Source of the DNA: Acidobacteriota bacterium
GTDB taxonomy: Bacteria; Acidobacteriota; Thermoanaerobaculia; UBA5066
NCBI GenBank assembly: GCA_008363385.1
Contig: RHKY01000033.1
Span: forward strand, 1-53,074
Length of the DNA: 53,074 nucleotides
Reading direction: 5' to 3'
Part shown: positions 7,283-15,015 of the stretch, in pieces
Numbering within the stretch: the stretch's first letter is position 1
Layout: each line of letters begins with the position of its first letter
Position numbers and translations under genes: made by a program
Notes under the pieces: generated by a model
What the model was told of the DNA's origin: nothing
Databases searched by the model: none
What the model saw: only the letters and a program-made list of their open reading frames with translations

Positions 7283-8737
7283 ATGCGGGTCCTCCTCGTC
7301 CGGCCGGACCCCGGCAACGAGCGATTCGGGCTGGGGCCGTTCTTCCGGGCGGAGCCCCTGGGGATGGAGTACGTCGGGGCCGCTCTGAGGTCCCGCGGCC
7401 ACGAGGCCTGGATCGTCGACCAGCGGTTCCGGGGCTCCTCGGTCGCTCGATGGGTGGACCGGGTCCGTCCCGCGGTCGTCGGCGTGGCGGCGATGCACGC
7501 GCTGGAGTTCGACAACGTCCTCCTCGTCGCCCGCGAGGTCAAGCGGCTCTCCCCCGAGACCTTCGTCCTCGTCGGGGGGCACGCGGTGGCCGCCTACCCG
7601 GCCGCCCTCCTCTCGGAGGACGTCGACGCCGTCTGCATGGACGACGGGGAGGAGATCGTCCCGGCGCTCGTCGAGGCGCTGGAGCGGCGGCGCCCCCTGC
7701 GGGAGGTCCCGGGGCTGAAGCTCAGGGTCGGCGGCGACTGGGTCGAGACCGCGCCCCTCGCCGACCGGACGGGCCTCGACCTCGTGCCCCTCCCCGACCG
7801 CTCCCTCGTCGAGCGGTACCGGAACGGCTACCAGTGCCTCCTCTTCAAGCCCGCCTGGCTCGTCGAGACGGCGCGGGGGTGCCCCTTCCGGTGCAACTTC
7901 TGCTCGGTGTGGCAGCTCTACGGGCGGTCCTTCCGGGAGCGGTCGATCGGTGCGGTCGTGGCGGACTTCGAGGCGGCCGGCCCCAACGTCTTCGTCGTCG
8001 ACGACCTCTTCTGGAACCACGCCGAGCGGAGCCGGGAGCTGGCGCGCGCCCTGAAGCGGCGGGGGGTGCGGAAGCGCTGGCTCCTCGTCCAGAGCCGGAC
8101 GGACCTCGTCGCCCGCCACCCGGAGCTCCTGGAGGAGTGGCGGCCGCTGGCCCAGGACTTCGACGTCTTCTTCGGGCTGGAGGCCGCGACGGACAAGGCG
8201 CTGGCGCACGTCACGAAGGACCTCACGGTGAACCAGACGGTCGAGGCGGCCCGGCTGGCCCGCTCGATGCGGTACGGCGTCACCGGGAACTTCCTCGTCG
8301 ACCCGGACTGGTCGGAGCCCGACTTCCACGCGCTCTGGGACTTCGTCGCCACGCACGGATTCCAGCGAGCCGGCTACACCCTCCTGACGCCCCTCCCCGG
8401 CACGGAGCTGTTCCAGCGGCTGGAGCCGATCCTGGAAGGCCAGCCCTGGTTCAAGTACGACATGCACCACGTCCTGTGGGAGCCGAAGCTCGGGGCCGAG
8501 CGCTTCTTCGAGCTCTACGCCGAGACGTGGCGGCGGTCGATCCTGAACATCGGCGGGGACAAGAGCCTCTACGCCTGGATGCGGCAGGTGAAGCTGACGC
8601 ACGTCCCGTACATCACGCGGATCCTCCTCCGGACGCAGCGGATGATGAAGGCCGAGGCCTACCTCAGGGAGCACCGCATCGGCGTCGAGGCCAAGCCGAT
8701 CCACGCGCTGCCGGCCGAGATGGCCAAGGCCTCGTAG
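7283..8737 (+). CDS. radical SAM enzyme with N-terminal B12-binding-like fold
   Basis: A 484-residue protein. Residues about 1-140 have the pattern of a cobalamin-binding domain (RVLLVRPDPGN; VGGHAVAAYPAALL), but the DxHxxG motif that ligates cobalamin is absent. The radical SAM core follows with RGCPFRCNFCSV (Cys200, Cys204, Cys207 for the 4Fe-4S cluster), then DDLFWNH and GLEAATDKAL. Family members of this form (BchE, HpnJ-type) modify lipids, hopanoids and tetrapyrroles. It has its own promoter but lies in line with the FAD and LeuA-like genes. The substrate is unknown; a lipid is the best guess given the acyltransferase next door. Confidence 0.85.
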   Translation: MRVLLVRPDPGNERFGLGPFFRAEPLGMEYVGAALRSRGHEAWIVDQRFRGSSVARWVDRVRPAVVGVAAMHALEFDNVLLVAREVKRLSPETFVLVGGHAVAAYPAALLSEDVDAVCMDDGEEIVPALVEALERRRPLREVPGLKLRVGGDWVETAPLADRTGLDLVPLPDRSLVERYRNGYQCLLFKPAWLVETARGCPFRCNFCSVWQLYGRSFRERSIGAVVADFEAAGPNVFVVDDLFWNHAERSRELARALKRRGVRKRWLLVQSRTDLVARHPELLEEWRPLAQDFDVFFGLEAATDKALAHVTKDLTVNQTVEAARLARSMRYGVTGNFLVDPDWSEPDFHALWDFVATHGFQRAGYTLLTPLPGTELFQRLEPILEGQPWFKYDMHHVLWEPKLGAERFFELYAETWRRSILNIGGDKSLYAWMRQVKLTHVPYITRILLRTQRMMKAEAYLREHRIGVEAKPIHALPAEMAKAS

Positions 8738-8750
8738 CCCCACGCGGGGC
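8737..8750 (+). terminator. possible weak hairpin after radical SAM gene
   Basis: GCCCC-ACGC-GGGGC forms a 5-bp stem with a 4-base loop overlapping the stop codon region. There is no T tract, so termination is uncertain. Confidence 0.2.
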
Positions 8751-8797
8751 CTTCCGACCGGACGGCGACCGAGCGATGGCCGAAGGATGACCGGAGG

Positions 8798-9727
8798 ATG
8801 ACGGAAGAGACGTCCGGGCCGGAGCCCCCTCGGGGCCGCCGGAAGTGGGTCTCGCACGGCCTCTCGAACTCGGTCGTCTACGGCGGCCTCTTCTACGGCG
8901 CGACGCGCCTCCCGATGGCCGTCCTCCAGGGGATCAACCTGGTCGGGAACTCGATCGCCGTCGTGACGCTGAGGCAGACGGTCGCGGGGATCGCGGACAA
9001 CTTCGAGAAGGCTCTCTCGGTCCCGCGACGGCAGGCGCGCCGGATGGCGCGACGCCTCTTCTTCGAGTACGGCCGGGCCACGATCGACACGTGGCGCGCC
9101 CGGTCGGGCCGGCCGGAGCTGCAGCCGTGCTTCAGCCGGTTCCACGAGACGGACCGCGCGCTGAAGGGGGCCACGGACGGCGGGAAGGGGTTCCTCCTCG
9201 TCTCGGCCCACTTCGGGAACTGGGAGATGGGAGCCGTCTCCCTGCGGGCGCACGGCTTCGTCCCGGCCGTCCTCGGGCAGCCGGAGCTGGATCCCCGGGT
9301 CCACGAGATGAGGCTGGCCGTCCGGAAGCAGCTGGGGGTGGAGTCGATCGACATCGGCTCCTCGATGGCGACGTCGCTCCGGGTCCGGGCGGCCGTCGAG
9401 AAGGGGTGGGTGGTCGCGCTGGTGGCCGACCGGGCGTACGAGGACGACCACGTCGTCGTCCCGTTCTTCGGCCGCCCGACCCGCTTCCTGCGCTCTCCGG
9501 CCCTCCTGGCCCGCTTCTGCGACTGCGCGATCCTCCCCGGGTTCTTCATGCGGAACGCCGACGGGAGCTACGAGGGGGGCTTCGGCGACCCCCTCCGGGC
9601 CGACCCGGCCCTCGACCCGGCCGCGGACGCCGCGCGGATCATGGCCGAGGTGGCGCGGACGCTGGAGCGGGAGATCCGACGGCGCCCGACGCAGTGGTTC
9701 AACTTCTTCCGGTACTGGCCCGGCTGA
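8798..9727 (+). CDS. LpxL/HtrB-type lysophospholipid acyltransferase
   Basis: A 309-residue acyltransferase with the HX4E motif of the LpxL family in SAHFGNWEMGA (His138, Glu143), a hydrophobic N-terminal part (about 30-65) and the conserved VPFFGRPTRF and WFNFFRYWPG segments. Family members attach an acyl chain from ACP or CoA to a membrane-lipid or lipid A acceptor at the inner membrane. LpxL-type enzymes also occur in aryl polyene and flexirubin clusters. GGAGG abuts ATG 8798, closer than ideal, so translation may depend on the upstream gene. Confidence 0.85.
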   Translation: MTEETSGPEPPRGRRKWVSHGLSNSVVYGGLFYGATRLPMAVLQGINLVGNSIAVVTLRQTVAGIADNFEKALSVPRRQARRMARRLFFEYGRATIDTWRARSGRPELQPCFSRFHETDRALKGATDGGKGFLLVSAHFGNWEMGAVSLRAHGFVPAVLGQPELDPRVHEMRLAVRKQLGVESIDIGSSMATSLRVRAAVEKGWVVALVADRAYEDDHVVVPFFGRPTRFLRSPALLARFCDCAILPGFFMRNADGSYEGGFGDPLRADPALDPAADAARIMAEVARTLEREIRRRPTQWFNFFRYWPG

Positions 9728-9785
9728 CCGCCCGCCGGCCGGCGCCGGCCCTCGGAAACCACGGGCGTCCTGTCCATCCGCGACC

Positions 9786-9808
9786 TATCTTTGGGGACAG
9801 GGAAGGAG
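9786..9808 (+). promoter_or_regulatory. -10-like TATCTT and Shine-Dalgarno for nucleotidase
   Basis: TATCTT (9786-9791) lies 24 bases before ATG 9816, and AAGGAG (9803-9808) lies 7 bases before it. Unlike several neighbours, this gene has a short leader with a ribosome binding site. Confidence 0.45.
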
Positions 9809-9815
9809 AAGCGCC

Positions 9816-11426
9816 ATGAAGCTCGCCCGGGTCTTCCGTGCCCTTGCCCTCCTCGTCCTCCTCCCGGCCCTTCCTGCCGTCGCGGCCGACGGCATCGTGA
9901 CCCTCCTGCACGTCTCCGACACGCATTCCCACCTCGACGCCACGGGCCCGCGGGACGCCGCTCTCCGGGGGACGGTCGGCGGCATCGCCAAGGTCACCAC
10001 CGTCGTCGGCATGGCGCGGGCGGAGGACCCGGAGGCCCTCCTCCTCCACGCTGGCGACCTCTTCCAGGGCGACCTCTTCTTCAACGTGGCCTTCGGCGTC
10101 CCCGAGCTCGGCTGGATGAAGGCGATGGGGTTCGACGCCATGACGGTCGGCAACCACGAGTTCGACCTCGGCCCGGAGAACCTCGCCGGGATCCTGGCGA
10201 CCGCCTTCGCCGACGGGGGGATCCCGTTGCTCTCGGCCAACGCCTCGGGGCTGGAAGCCGTCGGGCTCGCGGGGTTCGTCGCGCCGTCGGTCCTGAAGAC
10301 CAGGGGCGGCGTCGCCGTCGGCATCTTCGGGCTGACGGTCCCGGACGAGCCGCTCTCCCAGAACGCGCCCGTCGTCCTCGACCCGGACGTGGCCGGAGCC
10401 GCCGCCCGCGAGGTCGCCGCGCTGCGCGCCTCGGGCGCCGAGCTCGTCGTCCTCCTCTCGCACCTGGGGTTCGCACGGGACGTGGAGGTGGCCTCCTCGG
10501 TCGAGGGCGTCGACGTCGTGGTCGGCGGGCACGACCACCTCGTCCTGGAGGAGCCGCTCGAGGTGACCGGCCCCGGCGGCCGGAAGGCCTGGGTGCTCCA
10601 GGCCGGACCCCACTACGCGAGGGTCGGCCGGCTCCGGGTCGCGGTGGCCGGAGGGCAGGTCAGCCTGGCGTCGTACGAGCTGCTCCCGCTCGACGAGACG
10701 GTCCCGCCGGAGCCGGGCGTCGCGCAGCTGGTCGAGGGGCTCCGGGGGATGGTGGAGGAGGCCTTCCCGGGCGTCTACTCCGTCGCCGTGGGGCAGGCCC
10801 GGCGTGACCTCCCGGCCGTCGTGTCGGGGCCGGCGCCGGCCCGCGACTCTCCGGTCGGGAACCTCGTCGCCGACGCCTTCCGCGCCAAGGGCCACACGCA
10901 GGTCGCCCTGACGACCGCGGGCTTCCTCTCGGAGGGGATCGCGCGCGGGCCGATCGTGCCGGCCGACCTCTTCCGCGTCGTCAGCTACGGCTACGACCCC
11001 GACACCGGGATGGGCTTCCCCCTGGCGACCTTCCGGATCTCCGGCGCCGAGATGGTCAAGGCCCTCGAGATCGCCCTCGCCGGCCCGGGCCCGACGGACC
11101 CGTTCTTCCCGCAGGTCTCCGGCCTCTCGTTCGCCTACAACTCCTCCCGCGCGCCGGGGGCACGCCTCCTCCTTCCCTCCCTCCGGGTCGACGGCGCGCC
11201 GCTGGAGCCGATGAAGCGGTACACGGTCACGGCCAACGCCGCGCTCGTGTCCTTCTTGCCTCTCCTCGGCGTCTCGGTGGAGGCCGTCGCACCGATCCCG
11301 GACGCTTTCGAGTACACCGCGCTCCTGCGCCACGTCCTCCGGCTCGGCGGCGTCGTCGACCCGCGGTCCGAGGGGCGGGTCCGCGACCAAGCCCCGCCGC
11401 CGGTCGGCCAGACGGCCTCGCGCTGA
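9816..11426 (+). CDS. periplasmic 5'-nucleotidase (UshA-like)
   Basis: A 536-residue secreted metallophosphoesterase. A signal peptide (about 1-23, ending AVAAD) is followed by the metal-binding motifs DTHSHL, GDLFQGD, GNHEFD, LSHLG and GGHDH, then a C-terminal substrate domain with DSPVGNLVADAF and TAGFLSEGI. It hydrolyses nucleotides or nucleotide sugars in the periplasm. It is in line with the lipid-locus genes but has its own leader, so the functional link is uncertain. It converges on the ketosynthase genes. Confidence 0.88.
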   Translation: MKLARVFRALALLVLLPALPAVAADGIVTLLHVSDTHSHLDATGPRDAALRGTVGGIAKVTTVVGMARAEDPEALLLHAGDLFQGDLFFNVAFGVPELGWMKAMGFDAMTVGNHEFDLGPENLAGILATAFADGGIPLLSANASGLEAVGLAGFVAPSVLKTRGGVAVGIFGLTVPDEPLSQNAPVVLDPDVAGAAAREVAALRASGAELVVLLSHLGFARDVEVASSVEGVDVVVGGHDHLVLEEPLEVTGPGGRKAWVLQAGPHYARVGRLRVAVAGGQVSLASYELLPLDETVPPEPGVAQLVEGLRGMVEEAFPGVYSVAVGQARRDLPAVVSGPAPARDSPVGNLVADAFRAKGHTQVALTTAGFLSEGIARGPIVPADLFRVVSYGYDPDTGMGFPLATFRISGAEMVKALEIALAGPGPTDPFFPQVSGLSFAYNSSRAPGARLLLPSLRVDGAPLEPMKRYTVTANAALVSFLPLLGVSVEAVAPIPDAFEYTALLRHVLRLGGVVDPRSEGRVRDQAPPPVGQTASR

Positions 11427-11451
11427 GACCCCCGCGCGGGCCGGGGCCGCG
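11427..11451. terminator. GC-rich palindrome between convergent genes
   Basis: The 25-base gap between two convergent stops contains the perfect palindrome CCCGCGCGGG (11431-11440) and further G/C runs. A bidirectional terminator is possible, but no T tract exists on either strand. Confidence 0.25.
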
Positions 11452-12555
11452 TCAGGCCGCGGTCAGGGCCAGCGAGAGGAAGTTTCCACCCGCGCCGAAG
11501 GCGTTGACCAGGACGCAGCCGAGGGACGGCTCGTCGCGGAGCTCGGCCGAGGCGATCGCCATCTGGACCGCCACGATGGCCGGGTTCTCGCCGAGCTGAC
11601 TCTTCACCTCGGCCGTCGGCGGGCGGTTATCGCCGAAGACGGTCGCCAGCGCCTCTCGCTCGGCCGCGTCCATCCAGGGGACGCCGTCGGCCGAGAGGTG
11701 GACGAGGCCGACGTCCGCCGGCGCGAGGCCCGCGTCCGCGAGCGCGGCGCGCATCGCCTCCGCCAGCGCCGCCGGCTCGGCCCGCCGCCGGTGGGGGCAG
11801 ATCGCCGAGGGCCGCATCACGACCCCCGAGACGCGCGCCCAGGGCCTCGCCCCGCGCGCGAGGGCCGCCTCCTCCGTCTCGACGAGGAGGAGGGCGGCCC
11901 CCTCCCCGAGGGCGAACCCCGGGTGGAGGTCGGAACGGGTGACGCGGAGCCTCTCGTAGACCTCGTGGTAGACGAGGTTCCACTCGTCGGCCGCGCCGAC
12001 GAGGAGGGCGTCGGCGCGGGAGTCGGCGAGCGCCATCCGGCCGTAGAAGAGGGCGTTGAGGGGCGCGGGGTCCTTGTGGATCAGCGTGACGTTCGGGCCC
12101 TGGATCCCCAGCTCGATCGCCACCACCGAGGCGGGGGCGTTGGCCACCGTGTACGGGAAGAGGAACGGCGAGGCGTTCTCGGGCGAGTCGGCGGCCATCT
12201 GCCGCTCGAACTCCGTCAGCGGCCCCGCCCCGGCCGAACCGGTCCCCAGGAGGATCCCGGTCCTCTCCTCGCGTCCCTTCATCTCGTACCCGGCCGCCGC
12301 CAGGCACTGCCGCGCCGCCACGACCGCGTACTGGCTCCCGAGGTCGAGGCGGCGGGCCTTGCTGCGGGGGAGCTCCGGGTCGGTCGCGAAGGCGCCGATC
12401 CGCCCGGCGGGCGAGGCGTGCCGCGGGACCGCGCCGTCTTGCCGCGGGACGGGGGCCAGGGCGGACTTTCCCTCGGCGAGCGCCGACCGCGTGGCGAAAA
12501 GCCCCCGCCCGAGGGCCGTGACCGCCCCCGCGCCGGTGACGACGGGAGCCTTCAC
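11452..12555 (-). CDS. ketosynthase-like protein lacking the catalytic triad
   Basis: A 367-residue thiolase-fold protein that aligns without gaps to its neighbour around the active site. All three catalytic positions are changed: the nucleophile Cys is Asp162 (TLIHKDPAP), the first His is Ser288 (HLSADGVP) and the second His is Glu323 (KSQLGENPA). The structural Lys318 and the C-terminal NAFGAGGNF are kept. It cannot condense acyl chains and is most like a chain-length-factor or scaffold partner, although known CLFs carry Gln at the Cys site. Its GTG start overlaps the ketosynthase stop by 4 bases (GTGA), which fits 1:1 production of a heterodimer. Confidence 0.85.
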   Translation of the reverse strand: MKAPVVTGAGAVTALGRGLFATRSALAEGKSALAPVPRQDGAVPRHASPAGRIGAFATDPELPRSKARRLDLGSQYAVVAARQCLAAAGYEMKGREERTGILLGTGSAGAGPLTEFERQMAADSPENASPFLFPYTVANAPASVVAIELGIQGPNVTLIHKDPAPLNALFYGRMALADSRADALLVGAADEWNLVYHEVYERLRVTRSDLHPGFALGEGAALLLVETEEAALARGARPWARVSGVVMRPSAICPHRRRAEPAALAEAMRAALADAGLAPADVGLVHLSADGVPWMDAAEREALATVFGDNRPPTAEVKSQLGENPAIVAVQMAIASAELRDEPSLGCVLVNAFGAGGNFLSLALTAA

Positions 12556-13766
12556 CCGGCCGCCCCGAAGGCCACGACGGTCGAGTTCCCGCCGAAGGCG
12601 AAGGAGTTGGAGAGGGCGGCGCGGACGCGGTGCTCGCGCGAGCGGTTCGGGACGACGTCCAGGTCGCAGTCCGGGTCGGGCTCTTCGTAGTGGATCGTCG
12701 GCGGGACGATCCCGGTCTCGATCGTCAGGACGGTCGCCACGGCCTCGATGGCGCCCGCCGAGCAGAGGCAGTGCCCGATCATCGACTTGATCGAGGAGAA
12801 CGGGACCTGCCGTGCCCGCTCGCCGAGCGCGAGCTTCAGGGCCGTCGTCTCGGCCGAGTCGTTCTGCGGCGTGGCGGTGCCGTGTGCGTTGACGTAGTCG
12901 ACGTCGCCCGGGTCGAGGCGCGCGGCCCGCAGGCACTCGCGGATGGCGCGGGCCCCGGCGACCCCGCTCGGGTCGGGCTGCGTCATGTGGTGGGCGTCCG
13001 AGGTGACGCCGTACCCGAGGAACCGGGCCCGGATCCTCGCCCCCCGCTTCCGCGCCCGCCCCTCCTCCTCGAAGACGAGGATCCCGGCCGCCTCCCCGAT
13101 CGTCAGCCCCTTCCGCCGACGGTCGAACGGCTTGCACGGGTCCGGGTCGACGGAGCGGAGGGCGTTGAACCCCCCGTGCGTGAGCCGGGCGAGCGTGTCG
13201 GCCCCTCCGGTGACGACGACGTCGGCCAGGCCGTGGCGGATCAGGTCCGCCGCGTAGCCGAGCGACGTGGCCGAGGAGGAGCAGGCCGTCGTGATCGTCG
13301 AGCGGGGGCCGAGGAAGCCCCAGAGCTCGGCGATCCGGTCGGTCGTCTGGTCAGGCGGGTGGTTCAGGGCGCGCGACGGGTGCGCGCCGCGGAGCCCCCG
13401 CTCCATCAGCGCCCGGAAGTAGTTCTCGCTGTCGAGGAGGCCCGCGACCCCGCCCCCCAGGACGACCCCGATCCGCGTCGGGTCCTCCTGCGCGGGGTCG
13501 ATCCCGGCGTCGGCCAGCGCCTCGCGCGCCGCCGCCAGCCCCACCTTGTCGGAGCGGGAGAGGCGCCTTGCCAGCGCCGGCGGCAGGCCCTCCGGCAGCT
13601 CCTTGATCTCGGCGGCCAGCCGCGTCCGGAACCCCGAGGCGTCGAAGAGGGTGATCTCCCCGATCCCGCACCGTCCCGAGACGAGACCTTCCCACGTCGA
13701 GGCGAGGTCCCCGCCGAGGGACGTGACGGCCCCGAGCCCCGTGACGACGGCGGAACGGCCCTCCAC
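12552..13766 (-). CDS. beta-ketoacyl synthase (FabF/KS-alpha type)
   Basis: A 404-residue condensing enzyme. The catalytic Cys162 is in TTACSSSATS, His295 in NAHGTATPQND, Lys327 and His332 in SIKSMIGHCL, and FGGNSTV closes the C-terminus. It elongates ACP-bound acyl chains by decarboxylative condensation. It is the first gene of a coupled pair with the inactive homologue, as in type II PKS and aryl polyene clusters. No ACP, ketoreductase or dehydratase is adjacent, so those must be supplied elsewhere. The start is GTG 13766, with TACGAT ending 6 bases upstream and no Shine-Dalgarno sequence. Confidence 0.9.
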   Translation of the reverse strand: MEGRSAVVTGLGAVTSLGGDLASTWEGLVSGRCGIGEITLFDASGFRTRLAAEIKELPEGLPPALARRLSRSDKVGLAAAREALADAGIDPAQEDPTRIGVVLGGGVAGLLDSENYFRALMERGLRGAHPSRALNHPPDQTTDRIAELWGFLGPRSTITTACSSSATSLGYAADLIRHGLADVVVTGGADTLARLTHGGFNALRSVDPDPCKPFDRRRKGLTIGEAAGILVFEEEGRARKRGARIRARFLGYGVTSDAHHMTQPDPSGVAGARAIRECLRAARLDPGDVDYVNAHGTATPQNDSAETTALKLALGERARQVPFSSIKSMIGHCLCSAGAIEAVATVLTIETGIVPPTIHYEEPDPDCDLDVVPNRSREHRVRAALSNSFAFGGNSTVVAFGAAG

Positions 13767-13772
13767 GCCCCG

Positions 13773-13778
13773 ATCGTA
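13773..13778 (-). promoter_or_regulatory. -10-like TACGAT for the ketosynthase pair
   Basis: On the minus strand TACGAT ends 6 bases before GTG 13766, predicting a leaderless mRNA. It is back-to-back with the dCMP deaminase promoter only 20 bases away. Confidence 0.5.
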
Positions 13779-13798
13779 CACAGAACCGGCCCCCGTCG

Positions 13799-13804
13799 TA
13801 AGCT
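13799..13804 (+). promoter_or_regulatory. -10-like TAAGCT for dCMP deaminase
   Basis: TAAGCT ends 7 bases before ATG 13812 with no ribosome binding site between them. Confidence 0.45.
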
Positions 13805-13811
13805 CCGCCGG

Positions 13812-14246
13812 ATGACCGCGCGCGTCGAGTGGAACCGCTACTTCATGAACATCGCCGCCGAGGTCGCCACGCGGTCCACGTGCCCGAGGAAGCACGTGGG
13901 GGCCGTCGTCGTGCGCGACCGGCGGATCCTCTCCACCGGGTACAACGGCTCGCTGCGCGGCCTGCCGCACTGCGACGACGTCGGGTGCCTGATGGAGGAC
14001 GGCCACTGCATCGCCACCGTCCACGCCGAGGCCAACGCGATCCTCCAGGCGGCGGTGAACGGCGTCGGGATCGAGGGGGGCGAGATCTACACGACCGCCT
14101 CGCCCTGCTGGGGCTGCTTCAAGCTGATCGGCAACGCCGGCCTCGTCGCGATCTACTTCGGCGAGTTCTACCGCGAGCCGCGGATCCACGACTACGCCGA
14201 GAGGATGGGGATCCGCCTCGTCGACCTCGGCGGCGTCCGCGGCTGA
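13812..14246 (+). CDS. dCMP deaminase family protein
   Basis: A 144-residue zinc deaminase. HAEANAI (His71) and SPCWGCFK (Cys99, Cys102) form the catalytic zinc site, and an extra Cys/His group (HCDDVGC, HC) resembles the second zinc site of ComEB/dCMP deaminases. It converts dCMP to dUMP for thymidylate synthesis. Length and motifs are typical. It stands alone, divergent from the ketosynthase operon. Confidence 0.88.
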   Translation: MTARVEWNRYFMNIAAEVATRSTCPRKHVGAVVVRDRRILSTGYNGSLRGLPHCDDVGCLMEDGHCIATVHAEANAILQAAVNGVGIEGGEIYTTASPCWGCFKLIGNAGLVAIYFGEFYREPRIHDYAERMGIRLVDLGGVRG

Positions 14247-14264
14247 GCCCGCGCTCCCCGGACC

Positions 14265-14939
14265 CTACCGCACCTCGCCTCGCTCCAGGAACTCCTCGAC
14301 GAAGAGGCGGGCGCCCGACGTCAGGCGGAAGAACCGGCACGCGAAGCCGCGCTTGTCCCCCTCGGACTGCCGCACCACCATCGCCTCGGCGGTGATCAGC
14401 TTCCCCGAGAGCTCCCGCGGCAGCGTGAAGGAGACCTCCAGCCGCGCCCCCACGGGCTGAGGGTCGCGGCAGCCGACGAAGAACCCGGTCTTCGAGAGGT
14501 CGAGGAGGCGCCCCTGGTGCGGTTCGCCGTCCCGCCAGAAGGTGATCGGGGCGTCCAGCGCCACACGGGGGTCCTGGCGCTCCTCGATGGTCAGGAACTT
14601 CCGGACCTCCGCCAGGAAGCGGGGCTCGTCGATCGGCTTCCTCAAGAAGTGCTCGGCCCCGGCCCGGCGGGCCTCGTCCTCCATCTGCATCGATGTCAGG
14701 ACGATCACCGGGATCGGCTGGGTCGCCGGGTCGGTCTTCAGGATCCGGCAGGCCTGCAGGCCGTTCATCTCCGGCATCTCGATGTCGAGGACGATGAGGT
14801 CCGGCGACTCGGCCCTCGCGACGCGGATGGCCTCCAGGCCGGTCCCGGCCGTCAGGACCTGGCACTCCGCCCTCCTCAGGAACGAGACCTCGAGGTCGAG
14901 GAAGTTTCGAGCGTCGTCGACGAGGAGGATCTTGTGCAT
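14265..14939 (-). CDS. response regulator receiver fused to PilZ (c-di-GMP) domain
   Basis: 224 residues. The receiver domain (1-118) has the acidic pair Asp8/Asp9, phospho-acceptor Asp52 (VLDIEMPEMNG) and Lys101. The PilZ domain (about 119-224) has both c-di-GMP motifs, RQDPR (121-125) and DLSKTG (147-152). It should integrate phosphorylation by an unknown kinase with c-di-GMP level, probably for motility or surface behaviour. The start at ATG 14939 puts the receiver at the usual distance; an upstream in-frame start at 15002 would add 21 residues unlike a receiver. No kinase gene is adjacent. A GGDEF protein lies at 44728-46245. Confidence 0.9.
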   Translation of the reverse strand: MHKILLVDDARNFLDLEVSFLRRAECQVLTAGTGLEAIRVARAESPDLIVLDIEMPEMNGLQACRILKTDPATQPIPVIVLTSMQMEDEARRAGAEHFLRKPIDEPRFLAEVRKFLTIEERQDPRVALDAPITFWRDGEPHQGRLLDLSKTGFFVGCRDPQPVGARLEVSFTLPRELSGKLITAEAMVVRQSEGDKRGFACRFFRLTSGARLFVEEFLERGEVR

Positions 14940-15015
14940 CTCGGGAGACCCGGCTGCGAACGCCGGAACAGCAAGGTTATCCGACGCGGGGTCCCCCCAC
15001 AAGGGCCGCCCCGGC

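Noticed and set aside
4075-7542. Long minus-strand frame that would extend the thioesterase to 1155 residues
   Set aside because: The upstream part is antisense to the flavoprotein and LeuA-like genes. GTG 4557 gives a normal-length hot-dog enzyme with a promoter hexamer beside it.
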